64,000 nt of DNA from Ruegeria lacuscaerulensis (GCF_013033355.1 NZ_WQDY01000002.1:434001-498000); one strand, 5' to 3'. Shown: positions 51,466 to 60,375, counted from the stretch's first letter. The notes: generated from the letters alone by a model not told the origin. Numbers and translations: made by a program.

Positions 51466-52852
51466 GATCCGCCTCCAGCTCTGAGGTGGCATTGGTTGCC
51501 GCAGAACGCGCATCGAACGTCTCGCCTGTCACCGCGTGCACGGCGTTCTCACCGGTCATCTTCTGCCAACGGCGGATCGCGACATCGACATAAGCCGGAT
51601 CGAGCTCAATCAATCGCGCCCAGCGTCCGGTCTTCTCAGCCGCCAGCAAGGTTGCACCGGACCCTCCAAAGGCGTCCAGCACGAGATCGCCACGATGGCT
51701 CACATCCATGATGGCATCTGCAACCAGTGCCGTTGGCTTTACTGTGGGATGATCTGAAAGATCGGCCTCGCGCTCTGCCCCAAAGCTGTTCACTCCGGCA
51801 TAATCCCATATATTGGTGCGGTTGCGCCCGTGTTTGCCCAATTCGACATTTTTGATATGCGCAGCACCGGGCTTCTTAAAGATTGCGACCAGCTCGTGCT
51901 TGGAGCGGTAAAGGCTGCCCATGCCTCCGTTTGTCTTGTTCCAGACGCAGAGGTTGATGAGGTCCAATCCACCTGCCTTGCCCGCCGCAATCAACTCTTC
52001 AATGTGACGCCAGTCCATGCAGATCATCGCAATGCCCCCGTCTGGCAGACGGCCAAACAACTGGGTAATCATGCCTGAAAGAAAGCCGCGGAACTCGCTA
52101 TCCGACATTTCTCCCGACGCCATGGCAAATTCGCGATGAGCGCCATCGGTGCCACAGCGGACATGCCCATTGACCGGTACGTTGTAAGGCGGATCAGTGA
52201 AGATCATCTGTGGTGTCTCGCCTTCCAGCAAGGTGTCGTAGCTCTGGGCGTGCAAGGCATCTCCGCAGAAGATGCGGTGATCTCCGAGAAGCCAGAGGTC
52301 GCCTGGCTGCGTGATGACAGGTGCCGCAGGGTCCGGGGTGTCTACAGTTTCAGCTTCGGTCTCCGCAGCCTCGCTCGCAGCGTCGATGATGATGTCGATC
52401 TCCGGCGTTTCGGACCCGGTGATATCCAGATCAAAATCGAGCTCGCCATCAAGGCTGAGATCCATCAGCTCGGCAAATTCGATCTGCAGAGCAGCTTCGT
52501 TCCAATCCGACAGTTCCGCCAGCTTGTTATCCGCGATCCGCAGGGCGCGCACTTCCGCTTTTGACAAGTGATCCGCGACAACAGTCGGCACGGACATCAA
52601 CCCCAGGGCCTTAGCGGCCTCATAGCGGCCATGACCCGCAATGATTGTGCCCGAACCATCCAAAAGGATCGGAGTGACAAATCCAAACTGAGCCACCGAC
52701 GCCTTCAGCTTGTCAATACTCTTGGCCGCGTGCACGCGGTTGTTGTTGGCGTATGGCATGATCTGGCTGATCTGAGATTGGACGACTTTGTCCGCCATCC
52801 AGATCGGTGTGTTGGACGCCTTGGCGTCGCTCTGTGTTTTTTTGGCAGACAT
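51458..52852 (-). CDS. ParB-domain / DNA methyltransferase fusion
   Basis: A 464-residue protein. Residues about 20-120 are a ParB-like domain (ISQIMPYANNNRVHAA, FVTPILLDGSGTIIAGHGRYEAA). After an acidic linker (about 150-200) comes a beta-class N4/N6 DNA methyltransferase: catalytic DPPY in MIFTDPPYNVPVNG and SAM motif LDAFGGSGATLLAAE near the C-terminus. AAAGGAGG precedes ATG 52852. Such fusions occur in phages and mobile elements; the methylation may mark element DNA for replication, packaging or protection. No restriction enzyme is nearby, so it is an orphan methylase. First gene of the three-gene minus-strand operon. Confidence 0.92.
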   Translation of the reverse strand: MSAKKTQSDAKASNTPIWMADKVVQSQISQIMPYANNNRVHAAKSIDKLKASVAQFGFVTPILLDGSGTIIAGHGRYEAAKALGLMSVPTVVADHLSKAEVRALRIADNKLAELSDWNEAALQIEFAELMDLSLDGELDFDLDITGSETPEIDIIIDAASEAAETEAETVDTPDPAAPVITQPGDLWLLGDHRIFCGDALHAQSYDTLLEGETPQMIFTDPPYNVPVNGHVRCGTDGAHREFAMASGEMSDSEFRGFLSGMITQLFGRLPDGGIAMICMDWRHIEELIAAGKAGGLDLINLCVWNKTNGGMGSLYRSKHELVAIFKKPGAAHIKNVELGKHGRNRTNIWDYAGVNSFGAEREADLSDHPTVKPTALVADAIMDVSHRGDLVLDAFGGSGATLLAAEKTGRWARLIELDPAYVDVAIRRWQKMTGENAVHAVTGETFDARSAATNATSELEADHV

Positions 52853-53310
52853 AGCCGCCTCCTTTCGTTTGACGCTCGTTAGCGTCGACAAGAAAGGATC
52901 GTGTTGGGAATTCGGAGAGAGCACGATTAACAACTCTCCGGACCAATCGATCCGGTTCGTTGCCCCTTCGAATGCTCTCTGCGGAAACCTGTGTTTCCAA
53001 TGAGTGCTGCCTGCGGGAGCAGTTTCCCGCCCTGATAGTCCGGGCGATTGAGCCAAATGTAGGTGTCATCAATACGAGACGCAACCCCCAAACCAAAAGT
53101 AACCAAATCGTAACCAATTAAGATTGTTGACGAATAATCGGGGGGTACAACAGCAGCGCCCTGCAAAACACACCCCTTCTGAGGCTGCTCCAGAAAGGGC
53201 TGGACTGTTGCTATAAACCACGCACCAATGGTTCTACGCCCGAGCCAATCGAGCGCTCCTCGGTACCGGGGTTCGGCATCTCGCTGACCCAAGATCAGAG
53301 GAGACAGTTC
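52853..53310. other. Divergent promoter region of the mobile unit
   Basis: About 460 bases between the methyltransferase operon (minus) and the DUF3489-DUF2924-recombinase operon (plus). It contains three close copies of AACCAA (near 53096-53127: AACCAAAAGT, AACCAAATCGT, AACCAATTAAG) that may be regulator sites. No intact gene is seen; antisense frames overlapping it look non-coding. Confidence 0.45.
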
Positions 53311-53541
53311 ATGGCCAAGCGGAAGCAAACCAAAATTGACAAGGTAAAAGCCTTGTTGCGCCGCCCGAGTGGCGCCAGCCTTGAGGCGCTCTGCAAAACA
53401 ATAGGGTGGCAGCCTCATTCGGTCCGAGCGGCATTAAGTGGGTTACGGAAGAAAGGTGTCACAATTGAACGGCGCGCATCCGACAAGCCACATGGTTTTT
53501 CCACATATCACCTCACAGCAAACAAGGGCGGCGAGTCATGA
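53311..53541 (+). CDS. DUF3489 small helix-turn-helix-like protein
   Basis: A 76-residue protein with AGAGGAGA before the start. KVKALLRRPSGASLEALCK, GWQPHSVRAALSGLRKKG and RASDKPHGFSTYHL follow the DUF3489 pattern, which reads as a winged-helix DNA-binding domain. It overlaps the next gene by ATGA. DUF3489, DUF2924 and a large serine recombinase form a recurring trio in alphaproteobacteria; the small proteins are likely accessory or directionality factors, but this is inference from context. Confidence 0.85.
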   Translation: MAKRKQTKIDKVKALLRRPSGASLEALCKTIGWQPHSVRAALSGLRKKGVTIERRASDKPHGFSTYHLTANKGGES

Positions 53542-53954
53542 CCAAGACGAGCGATGTCGCCGATCTCGCCGCCATGGGTCGATCGGATCTGGTCACGCTT
53601 TGGCAGCAACTGTTTGATCAACCCGCCCCCACCATGCTCAGCCAACCCTTCCTGCGCCGTTTTATCGCCTTTGAGATGCAGTCCCGCCGTCATGGCGGGC
53701 TACCCCGGCAGGTCAAAGCCACGCTGGAAAAGGGCTCTAAGAAGAAGCCCCGGCCTACATGCCCTGCTCTTAAGCCCGGCGGGCGCCTGCTGCGCGAGTG
53801 GAATGGCGTGACCCATATGGTCGATGTGACAGGGGATGGTTTTACCTGGAACGGTCGATCCAATCGCTCGCTCTCCGCCATCGCCCGAGAGATTACCGGC
53901 GCGCATTGGTCAGGGCCGCGTTTCTTCGGACTCACCGGAAAGATCGCCAAATGA
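53538..53954 (+). CDS. DUF2924 protein
   Basis: A 138-residue basic protein. DUF2924 landmarks are LVTLWQQLFDQPAP, FLRRFIAFEMQSRRHGG and the C-terminal LLREWNGVTHMVDVTGDGFTWNGRSNRSLSAIAREITGA (landmarks LLREWNG, YxWNG-like FTWNG and SLSAIAREITG). The C-terminal half resembles small DNA-binding folds that follow the recombinase in phages. It overlaps the recombinase gene by ATGA (53951-53954). Function is not established; co-occurrence with the recombinase suggests an accessory role in integration. Confidence 0.85.
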   Translation: MTKTSDVADLAAMGRSDLVTLWQQLFDQPAPTMLSQPFLRRFIAFEMQSRRHGGLPRQVKATLEKGSKKKPRPTCPALKPGGRLLREWNGVTHMVDVTGDGFTWNGRSNRSLSAIAREITGAHWSGPRFFGLTGKIAK

Positions 53955-55630
53955 GCCCGCGCCGTAAAATCCGATGCGCCATCTATACGCGCAAGTCCTC
54001 AGAAGATGGTCTGGACCAGGACTTCAATTCCCTGGACGCGCAATATGAGGCCTGCGCGGCTTATGTCGCCAGTCAACGACACGAAGGTTGGACCACTTTG
54101 CCAGACCGCTACGATGATGGCGGGCTGTCCGGCGGCACACTCGAACGCCCCGCCCTTCGACGGCTGCTTGAAGAGATCGATGCAGGGCGTATTGACATGG
54201 TGGTGGTTTACAAGATCGACCGGCTGACCCGGTCGCTTGCCGACTTCTCGAAGCTGGTCGAACGGCTGGAACAGGCAAACTGTTCCTTTGTTTCGGTTAC
54301 ACAGGCGTTCAACACCTCATCTTCCATGGGCCGGTTGACCCTGAACGTACTGTTGTCCTTCGCTCAGTTTGAGCGGGAAGTCACCGCCGAACGTATTCGC
54401 GACAAAATAGCGGCGTCGAAGAAAAAGGGGCTCTGGATGGGTGGCAACCTGCCCCTGGGCTATGATCGCCACCCCGATCCGAAGGCAAGAACGCTGGTGG
54501 TGAATGAGGAGGAGGCCAGAACGGTCCGGCATCTCTTTCGGGTTTATGGCGAACTGGGTTGCCTGCGCCAAGTAGAAGAACGGGCAACGGCAGCAGACCT
54601 GCGGTCAAAACGCGTTGTTCGGACGGATGGAAGCGTGAAGGGGAATTGCCCACTTTCACGCGGCCAAATCTATTACCTACTGCGCAACCCGGTCTATCTC
54701 GGAAAAATCCGCCACAAGGATAAGATCTGGAACGGACAACACCCGGCGATCATCGACCAGGGCGTTTGGGACCGGGTGCAGGAGAAAATGCGCCAAGCGT
54801 CGCGGCGATCCCGTGCAGACCCTACACCCAATGAGCGCCAACACTCCACTGACCCCGGGGCTTGGCTCACCGGTCTGCTGCAGGACGAATCTGGTGATCG
54901 ATTGACGCCAACCCACACCACGCGCACAGGCCGACGGTTGCGCTACTACATCTCCAATCGGCTGATCTCGGGCGGCAAGGATACCTCCGGCTGGCGACTG
55001 CCCGGCCCGGCGCTGGAACACGCAGTCATTGATGTCATCGCCAGACATCTGCAAGACGCCGCCGCCGCGCATCAGGTACTGGCGCAGCCGGAGGCCGGGT
55101 CAGCGGAGGCGGTACAGACTTCAGTTGCGGATTTAGTAACCCGGCTTCAACGCCAAGCCGGTCAGGTCGGCGCTGCTCTTCTGACCAAAGGCAAAATTGC
55201 ACGAGGACACATTGATCTCGAGTTAAACCCCAAAACTCTGGCAAGCGCAATTTGCATTGCTGCCGACCATCTGCACCCAGATCTCACCCACATCACAGCA
55301 TCCTTCGATCTGCGCCGCCGCGGCGTCGAGACCAAGGTCATCGCTGGAGACATGGCACCCCAACCTGATCCCCACCTCCGGTCCATGCTGATCCGAGCCC
55401 ATGGCTGGGCGCGCGATCTGAAAGCCGGAGTTCAACTGATGGAGATTGCACGCCGCAAACGCGTCCCCGGCGCCTTCATCCGCACCCGTGCTCAGCTCGC
55501 GTTTCTTTCACCGAAGATTCAAGCCGCGATTCTCGACGGCACACAGCCGCCCGAACTCACACTCAAGCGCCTGGTCAGCGTGGCTCACCCACTTGACTGG
55601 GCCGAGCAAGAGCGCCTGTTCGGCTTCTAA
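53951..55630 (+). CDS. Large serine recombinase
   Basis: A 559-residue site-specific recombinase of the resolvase/invertase superfamily. The N-terminal catalytic domain (1-150) has AIYTRKSSEDGLDQDFNSLDAQ with the nucleophile Ser in TRKSSED, LSGGTLERPALRRL, VVYKIDRLTRS and AQFEREVTAERIRDKI. A recombinase domain follows (GYDRHPD to NPVYLGKIRH) and a zinc-ribbon-like region is not obvious. The C-terminal 200 residues carry LVSVAHPLDW-like motifs typical of the alphaproteobacterial type. It integrates or excises the unit; repeats in the 375 bases behind it are candidate binding sites. Complete, no frameshift. Confidence 0.93.
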   Translation: MSPRRKIRCAIYTRKSSEDGLDQDFNSLDAQYEACAAYVASQRHEGWTTLPDRYDDGGLSGGTLERPALRRLLEEIDAGRIDMVVVYKIDRLTRSLADFSKLVERLEQANCSFVSVTQAFNTSSSMGRLTLNVLLSFAQFEREVTAERIRDKIAASKKKGLWMGGNLPLGYDRHPDPKARTLVVNEEEARTVRHLFRVYGELGCLRQVEERATAADLRSKRVVRTDGSVKGNCPLSRGQIYYLLRNPVYLGKIRHKDKIWNGQHPAIIDQGVWDRVQEKMRQASRRSRADPTPNERQHSTDPGAWLTGLLQDESGDRLTPTHTTRTGRRLRYYISNRLISGGKDTSGWRLPGPALEHAVIDVIARHLQDAAAAHQVLAQPEAGSAEAVQTSVADLVTRLQRQAGQVGAALLTKGKIARGHIDLELNPKTLASAICIAADHLHPDLTHITASFDLRRRGVETKVIAGDMAPQPDPHLRSMLIRAHGWARDLKAGVQLMEIARRKRVPGAFIRTRAQLAFLSPKIQAAILDGTQPPELTLKRLVSVAHPLDWAEQERLFGF

Positions 55631-55650
55631 CACCTCCAGATCCGGCGTCC

Positions 55651-55840
55651 CTGATACGGGGTTCGCTCTCCCTGATCCGTCGGCACAATTCTCTGTTCCC
55701 GCAAGAAAATTCCCTGTTTAACGTTTTAGGGAATTTGCAGCATAAACCTCTGTAAAATATGCAGTTCTGACCCGAGAAATGACGGAACTCAGAGCCTTTT
55801 CGCGAAATTTCCCTGTAAATTGCCGGGTATCAGGGAAATT
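55651..55840. repeat. TCCCTG-containing inverted repeats behind the recombinase
   Basis: Two inverted repeats lie here: AAATTCCCT (55707-55715) with AGGGAATTT (55728-55736), and AATTTCCCTG (55806-55815) with CAGGGAAATT (55831-55840). TCCCTGAT occurs twice more near 55650-55675. Repetition of the same core right after the recombinase gene suggests recombinase or accessory-factor binding sites, possibly part of the attachment site. No gene is seen between the recombinase and tRNA-Ser. Confidence 0.6.
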
Positions 55841-56005
55841 CGCCCCAAAGCGACCCCGCCAAAATGCACCACTGAGACCAGGGCCGGAATTGCGCCCTGA
55901 GTGTACGGTCTGCTCTGTCTCTGATTGAAAGCACATGCGCCAACGCACGGGAATTGCGGCACAATTCCGGGTCAGAAAACACAGCTGAAGTGAACCAGGT
56001 ATGAG

Positions 56006-56095
56006 TGGCGGGGAGACAGGGATTCGAACCCTGGGAACGCTCTCACGTTCAACGGTTTTCAAGACCGCCGCATTCGACCACTCTGCCACCTCCCC
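56006..56095 (-). tRNA. tRNA-Ser (anticodon UGA)
   Basis: Read on the minus strand, a complete serine tRNA of 90 bases with a long variable arm begins GGGGAGGTGGCAGAGTGG and ends with encoded CCA. The anticodon loop CTTGAAA gives UGA, which reads UCA and related Ser codons. The TPsiC arm (GGTTCGAATCC) is canonical. tRNA genes are common integration sites, and the mobile unit ends within about 170-375 bases of it, though no duplicated tRNA end was found on the left side. Confidence 0.97.
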
Positions 56096-56296
56096 GCGTG
56101 ATGCTGGGTCTAAGGCGAACGCAAACCGGTGGCAAGACCAAATAGGGAATTCTTGCCGAAGCTGTCGCAGCGGTCTTTCCTTGATACCTTGCTCACGCTA
56201 TGATCAGGCCACAAACCGTACCAGACCGGCGTTGCAGAACCGGCGAAACGCGGTGGGGTTCAGGAAACCGACCCCTTACAGGCAAGGGATAAAACG

Positions 56297-57439
56297 ATGG
56301 ATCGAGCGACCGAAACACGCGCAAAGCCGCTGGCGTTGGCGGTTCTGGCCGTGATGTCTTTGGTTCTGGCCGGATGCGAAGAAGCACTTGAAACCGGCAA
56401 CGAAGCGACCGAGGCGTCTTCGGACAGCACGCAGAACTCAGCAAAACGAGAGATTTTCCCCGAAGCGACCGGAAACCCCCGTGACGATGTCGAGGCACCT
56501 GAGGTGTTTGCATTGACCGAGGCCGGATTGTGGGATGGCCGTCCGTCTCTTGGTGGAATCTGGATCGCACATCCTGATGTCACCCAGCCAGAGCGCGTTC
56601 GCATCAAGAACACCGCAAACAACAAGACAGTCACAGGCGCTTTGTTCCGGCGGGAACGCAACTTGCCGGGCCCTGCATTGCAGCTGTCGTCTGACGCAGC
56701 AGTAAAGCTTGGCATTCTCGCCGGTTCTCCAACACGGGTCGAGGTCGTCGCCCTGCGGCGTAAACCCGTCGAGCCTGCACCAAAAGCAGAACCCGAAACC
56801 ACTCCGGAACCCGAGGTCGCAGAACCAGCTACAGGCGACGCTCCGACCGAAGATCAAACCGCCGAGGTCGAAGATAAACCCAAGCGGAAGTGGTGGCAGA
56901 AAAAGGAAACCGCCGCTGCTGCGGGCACCGCCGCTGTGGCAGCGGATGCCGCCGCCGAGACCACGACCGAAGTTGCCGAGACTGCCGTGGAAGCTGCGCC
57001 TGAGGTGGCGACTTCCACTCTGTCTGATCCCGAAGTCACCCCGCCTGCGGACGCGTCCACCAAGAAGAAATGGTGGCAAAAGAAATCTTCTGACGAAATC
57101 ACCCAGGCATCGCTCGACCCGATTGAAGGGGCTGCGGCGGCGATTGAGGCGTCTGAACCAACCCCGCCCACCGCTGCGGCATCGGCAGAATCCGATACTG
57201 CTTCGGTATCCAAACCATATGTTCAGGTTGGCACATTCAGCGTCGAAGAAAATGCTGAAAGCGCTGCTCGGAAAATTCGCCGCAATGGCCTGACAACCGA
57301 AGTACGCGAGTTAAAAACCGGCGAGAAATCCGTCTGGAGAGTTCTTGTAGGCCCTGCCAAAACCCGGGGCGAACGCACCGCTTTGCAGCGCGACGTCAAG
57401 GATCTGGGCTTTACCGACGCTTTCGTCGTCAAGAACTGA
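56297..57439 (+). CDS. SPOR-domain lipoprotein
   Basis: A 380-residue lipoprotein: signal peptide with lipobox LAGC (Cys27), a folded segment to about residue 155 (LWDGRPSLGGIWIAHPDV, TGALFRRERNLPGPALQLS), a long Ala/Glu/Pro-rich linker with two KWWQKK motifs, and a C-terminal SPOR domain (about 307-380, PYVQVGTFSVEENAESAARK to DAFVVKN). SPOR domains bind peptidoglycan stripped of stem peptides at division sites. The linker motifs flank two similar acidic blocks. It precedes the D,D-carboxypeptidase gene by 16 bases, so both act in cell-wall turnover. Confidence 0.9.
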   Translation: MDRATETRAKPLALAVLAVMSLVLAGCEEALETGNEATEASSDSTQNSAKREIFPEATGNPRDDVEAPEVFALTEAGLWDGRPSLGGIWIAHPDVTQPERVRIKNTANNKTVTGALFRRERNLPGPALQLSSDAAVKLGILAGSPTRVEVVALRRKPVEPAPKAEPETTPEPEVAEPATGDAPTEDQTAEVEDKPKRKWWQKKETAAAAGTAAVAADAAAETTTEVAETAVEAAPEVATSTLSDPEVTPPADASTKKKWWQKKSSDEITQASLDPIEGAAAAIEASEPTPPTAAASAESDTASVSKPYVQVGTFSVEENAESAARKIRRNGLTTEVRELKTGEKSVWRVLVGPAKTRGERTALQRDVKDLGFTDAFVVKN

Positions 57440-57455
57440 AAAGCAGGAGGTTACT

Positions 57456-58622
57456 GTGCTGTCCACTTTGCGATCATCCGTTCTGGCAATGGGGTTGGCG
57501 CTGACCGCTCTGCCCGCCTTCGCCTTTGATACATCCGCCCGCGCAGCCTATGTGATGGACCAGACAACAGGCACTGTGCTTTTGTCGAAAGACGCCGAAC
57601 AACCCTTGCCCCCTGCCTCAATGTCGAAGCTCATGACCCTATATGTCGCATTCGAGGCGTTGCGGGATGGACGACTTACCCCGAACGAAACCCTACCCGT
57701 GTCTGAACACGCCATGAGCTATGGCGGCTCGACGATGTTCCTGAACACACAAGACCGCGTGTCGGTCGAGGACTTGCTGCGCGGCATCATCGTTCTGTCC
57801 GGCAATGACGCCTGTGTTGTCATCGCCGAGGCGCTCAGCCCTGACGGAACCGAGGCGGGTTTCGCTCGGTACATGACACAGCGCGCGGAACAGTTGGGTA
57901 TGGACAATTCCACTTTTGCCAACTCGAACGGCTGGCCTGCAGCCGGGCACATGATGTCGGTTCACGATCTTGCCATACTGGCCGATCGGTTGATCACAGA
58001 TTTCCCAGAATATTATCCCCTGTTCGCCGAGGAAGAGTTTGAATTCGATGGCCGCGCGCCTTCGAACAAGCGCAACCGCAACCCGTTGTTGAAGCTGGGG
58101 ATCGGTGCGGATGGTTTGAAAACCGGCCACACGCAAGAGGCCGGCTATGGACTCGTTGGCTCGGCCAAGCAGGGTGATCGCAGGGTGATCTTTGTGCTCA
58201 CCGGCCTGGACAGCACCGGCCAGCGCGCAGAGGAGGCTGAGGCCGTGGTTAACTGGTCGTTTCGAAATTTTGTCGAGAGGACAATTGCCAACAAAGACGC
58301 GCCGATAGCCGAGGCAGAGGTTTGGATGGGGGCGCAAAAGACGGTTGGCCTTGTACCCGAAGACGATCTGAACATCCTGCTGCCGGTTCTGGGCGACGAA
58401 AACGTGGCTGCCGAGGTCGTCTATGACGGCCCGATCAACGCTCCGATTGCCAAGGGTCAGAAACTGGCCGAACTGGTCATCAAGCCTGAAGGTCTGCCCG
58501 AAATTCGGCGCCCTCTGGTTGCGGTACAGGATGTGGCCGCGGGTGGTTTTCTGGTTCGGATGATGACCGTTGGAGGGATCGTTCTGACCGATGTGATCGG
58601 CAACCCTCTGGACGCTTTTTGA
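57456..58622 (+). CDS. dacC: D-alanyl-D-alanine carboxypeptidase (PBP5/6 type)
   Basis: A 388-residue low-molecular-weight penicillin-binding protein that trims the terminal D-Ala of peptidoglycan pentapeptides. Signal peptide MLSTLRSSVLAMGLALTALP; catalytic SxxK with Ser55 and Lys58 in PPASMSKLM; SGN in VLSGNDACV; KTG in DGLKTGHTQEAG. The C-terminal third (about 280-388) is the PBP5_C beta domain with a final amphipathic stretch for membrane attachment. AGGAGG precedes the GTG start. Followed after 12 bases by tmk in the usual Rhodobacterales order. Confidence 0.94.
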   Translation: MLSTLRSSVLAMGLALTALPAFAFDTSARAAYVMDQTTGTVLLSKDAEQPLPPASMSKLMTLYVAFEALRDGRLTPNETLPVSEHAMSYGGSTMFLNTQDRVSVEDLLRGIIVLSGNDACVVIAEALSPDGTEAGFARYMTQRAEQLGMDNSTFANSNGWPAAGHMMSVHDLAILADRLITDFPEYYPLFAEEEFEFDGRAPSNKRNRNPLLKLGIGADGLKTGHTQEAGYGLVGSAKQGDRRVIFVLTGLDSTGQRAEEAEAVVNWSFRNFVERTIANKDAPIAEAEVWMGAQKTVGLVPEDDLNILLPVLGDENVAAEVVYDGPINAPIAKGQKLAELVIKPEGLPEIRRPLVAVQDVAAGGFLVRMMTVGGIVLTDVIGNPLDAF

Positions 58623-58634
58623 CAAGGGCACCGC

Positions 58635-59243
58635 GTGTTTCTGACATTTGAAGGCATTGATGGGTCGGGCAAGTCCTCGCAGGCGCGTATGCTGGCCGAT
58701 CACTTGCGCGGATTGGGTCGCGACGTTGTTCTGACCCGCGAACCCGGCGGTTCAGCCGGGGCCGAGGAAATTCGCCGGCTGGTACTGGAAGGTGATCCGG
58801 ACCGTTGGTCAGCCGAGACCGAGCTGCTGCTGTTCACCGCCGCCCGCCGCGACCATATGGAACGCACTATTGAACCAGCGCTGGCGGCTGGAAAGGTCGT
58901 AATTTGCGACCGCTTCGCCGACAGCACCCGCATGTATCAGGGCATGTCGCGCGGCAATCTGCGCCCTCTGGTCGATCAGTTGCACAAGCTGATGATCGGG
59001 CGCGAACCCGACCTGACCGTCCTCATCGACATGGACCCGGAAATCGGCCTGTCCCGCGCCAAAGGGCGGCAAGGCACAGAAGAACGGTTCGAGGATTTCG
59101 GACTGGAATTACAACAGAAAATGCGCTCCGGGTTTCTGGCGCTGGCCGATGAGTTCTCGGACCGCTTTCGCGTGATTGATGGCAACCGAGACATGGACAG
59201 TGTAGCCCGCGATGTGACAGATGTCGTCCTGCAATCCTTGTGA
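58635..59243 (+). CDS. tmk: Thymidylate kinase
   Basis: A 202-residue kinase converting dTMP to dTDP for DNA synthesis. P-loop GIDGSGKSSQ, EPGGSAGAEEIRRLVL (thymidine-contacting loop), VICDRFADSTRMYQG and the late GRQGTEERFEDFG (lid) are present. The start is GTG 58635. The order dacC-tmk-holB-tatD is conserved in the group. Confidence 0.96.
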   Translation: MFLTFEGIDGSGKSSQARMLADHLRGLGRDVVLTREPGGSAGAEEIRRLVLEGDPDRWSAETELLLFTAARRDHMERTIEPALAAGKVVICDRFADSTRMYQGMSRGNLRPLVDQLHKLMIGREPDLTVLIDMDPEIGLSRAKGRQGTEERFEDFGLELQQKMRSGFLALADEFSDRFRVIDGNRDMDSVARDVTDVVLQSL

Positions 59244-59253
59244 CGGACGACCC

Positions 59254-60375
59254 ATGAGCGACGACAACCCGACCCCGGATCAGGCCCCCGGTGCCCCGCA
59301 CCCGCGCGAAACTGCGACCTTGTTCGGGCAGTCCGAGGCTGAACAGGCGTTTCTGAACGCCTATAACTCGGACCGCTTGCATCATGGTTGGCTGCTGACC
59401 GGACCCCGCGGGGTGGGTAAAGCGACTCTGGCTTGGCAGATCGCAAGGTTCCTGCTGGCGACCCCTCCGGCCGAGGATGACGGGCTGTTCGGTGCCCCCC
59501 CGCCCCCTGAGACGCTCGCGATCGACCCCGACCACCCCGTCGCCCACCGCATTCAGGCCGGGGCCGAGCCCGGCCTTGCCGCAATCACCCGGTCATTGAA
59601 CGATCAGGGACGGTTGCGGACCGAAATCGTAGTGGATGACATCCGCAAGCTGGGCAAATTCTTCGGCCTGTCTTCGGCCGATGGCGGGCGGCGCGTGGTG
59701 ATCGTGGATTCAGCCGATGAGATGAATGTTAGTGCAGCCAACGCCCTTTTGAAAATGCTGGAAGAACCGCCCGCGCGTACGACGCTGCTGTTGATCTCAC
59801 ACCAGCCCTCACGCCTTTTGCCGACGATCCGCTCGCGCTGCCGAACCCTGCGCCTATCCCCGCTAGGGGCTGACGACATGCAGTCTGCACTGGCCCAAAC
59901 CGGGACCGAATTGCCCGCGCAGCCGGATCATCTGGCCGCCCTCGCCGCTGGCTCTGTCGGGGACGCGGTGCGCCTGATCAACCTCGGCGGTCTTGAGATC
60001 TACGCCGAATTCACCGCCATCCTCGGCACCCTGCCCCGCATGGACCGTCAACGCGCCCTGAAACTGGCCGAGGCCGCCGCCCAGCGCGGCGCGGCTGAGC
60101 GGTTCGAGTTGCTGTTAACCCTGATCGACGTGGCCTTGTCCCGTCTTGCCCTGACCGGAGCGACCGGCGCAGCCCCCCTGCCCGAAGCCGCTCCACATGA
60201 GGCCGAAATCCTGTCGCGCCTGTCTCAATCCCCCCATCAGGCCCGCAAATGGGCCGAGGTGGCTGCGACAATCACCGCCCGAGCACGACATGGTCAGGCG
60301 GTGAACCTTGACCCTGCCGCTCTGGTCCTAGATACGGTGTTCAAGATACAGGAAACCGCCGGTCAGAGCAGATGA
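59254..60375 (+). CDS. holB: DNA polymerase III subunit delta'
   Basis: A 373-residue clamp-loader subunit. GPRGVGKATLAWQ replaces the usual Walker A Ser/Thr pattern, as in other delta' proteins that do not hydrolyse ATP. ALLKMLEEPPARTTLLLIS and the SRC motif in TIRSRCRTLRL are diagnostic. ATG 59254 (MSDDNPTP) is chosen. The stop overlaps the next gene by ATGA. The N-terminal 30 residues are Pro/Asp-rich and disordered. Confidence 0.95.
   Translation: MSDDNPTPDQAPGAPHPRETATLFGQSEAEQAFLNAYNSDRLHHGWLLTGPRGVGKATLAWQIARFLLATPPAEDDGLFGAPPPPETLAIDPDHPVAHRIQAGAEPGLAAITRSLNDQGRLRTEIVVDDIRKLGKFFGLSSADGGRRVVIVDSADEMNVSAANALLKMLEEPPARTTLLLISHQPSRLLPTIRSRCRTLRLSPLGADDMQSALAQTGTELPAQPDHLAALAAGSVGDAVRLINLGGLEIYAEFTAILGTLPRMDRQRALKLAEAAAQRGAAERFELLLTLIDVALSRLALTGATGAAPLPEAAPHEAEILSRLSQSPHQARKWAEVAATITARARHGQAVNLDPAALVLDTVFKIQETAGQSR

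Noticed and set aside
52927..53418. Minus-strand frame of 163 codons in the divergent promoter region
   Set aside because: It overlaps the DUF3489 gene and its promoter, and shows no domain or translation signal.
55651..55840. CRISPR-like look of repeated TCCCTG units
   Set aside because: Repeats are short, in both orientations and irregularly spaced, with no uniform spacers and no cas genes in the window.
1..55840. A single large prophage spanning from the left integrase to the right recombinase
   Set aside because: The 44 kb between the two phage-like parts are ordinary metabolic, regulatory and polysaccharide genes, and the integrases are of different types, so two independent elements are more likely.
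57693..58703. Minus-strand frame of 336 codons across the carboxypeptidase gene
   Set aside because: The plus strand carries a complete PBP with all catalytic motifs; the antisense frame is a by-product of codon bias.
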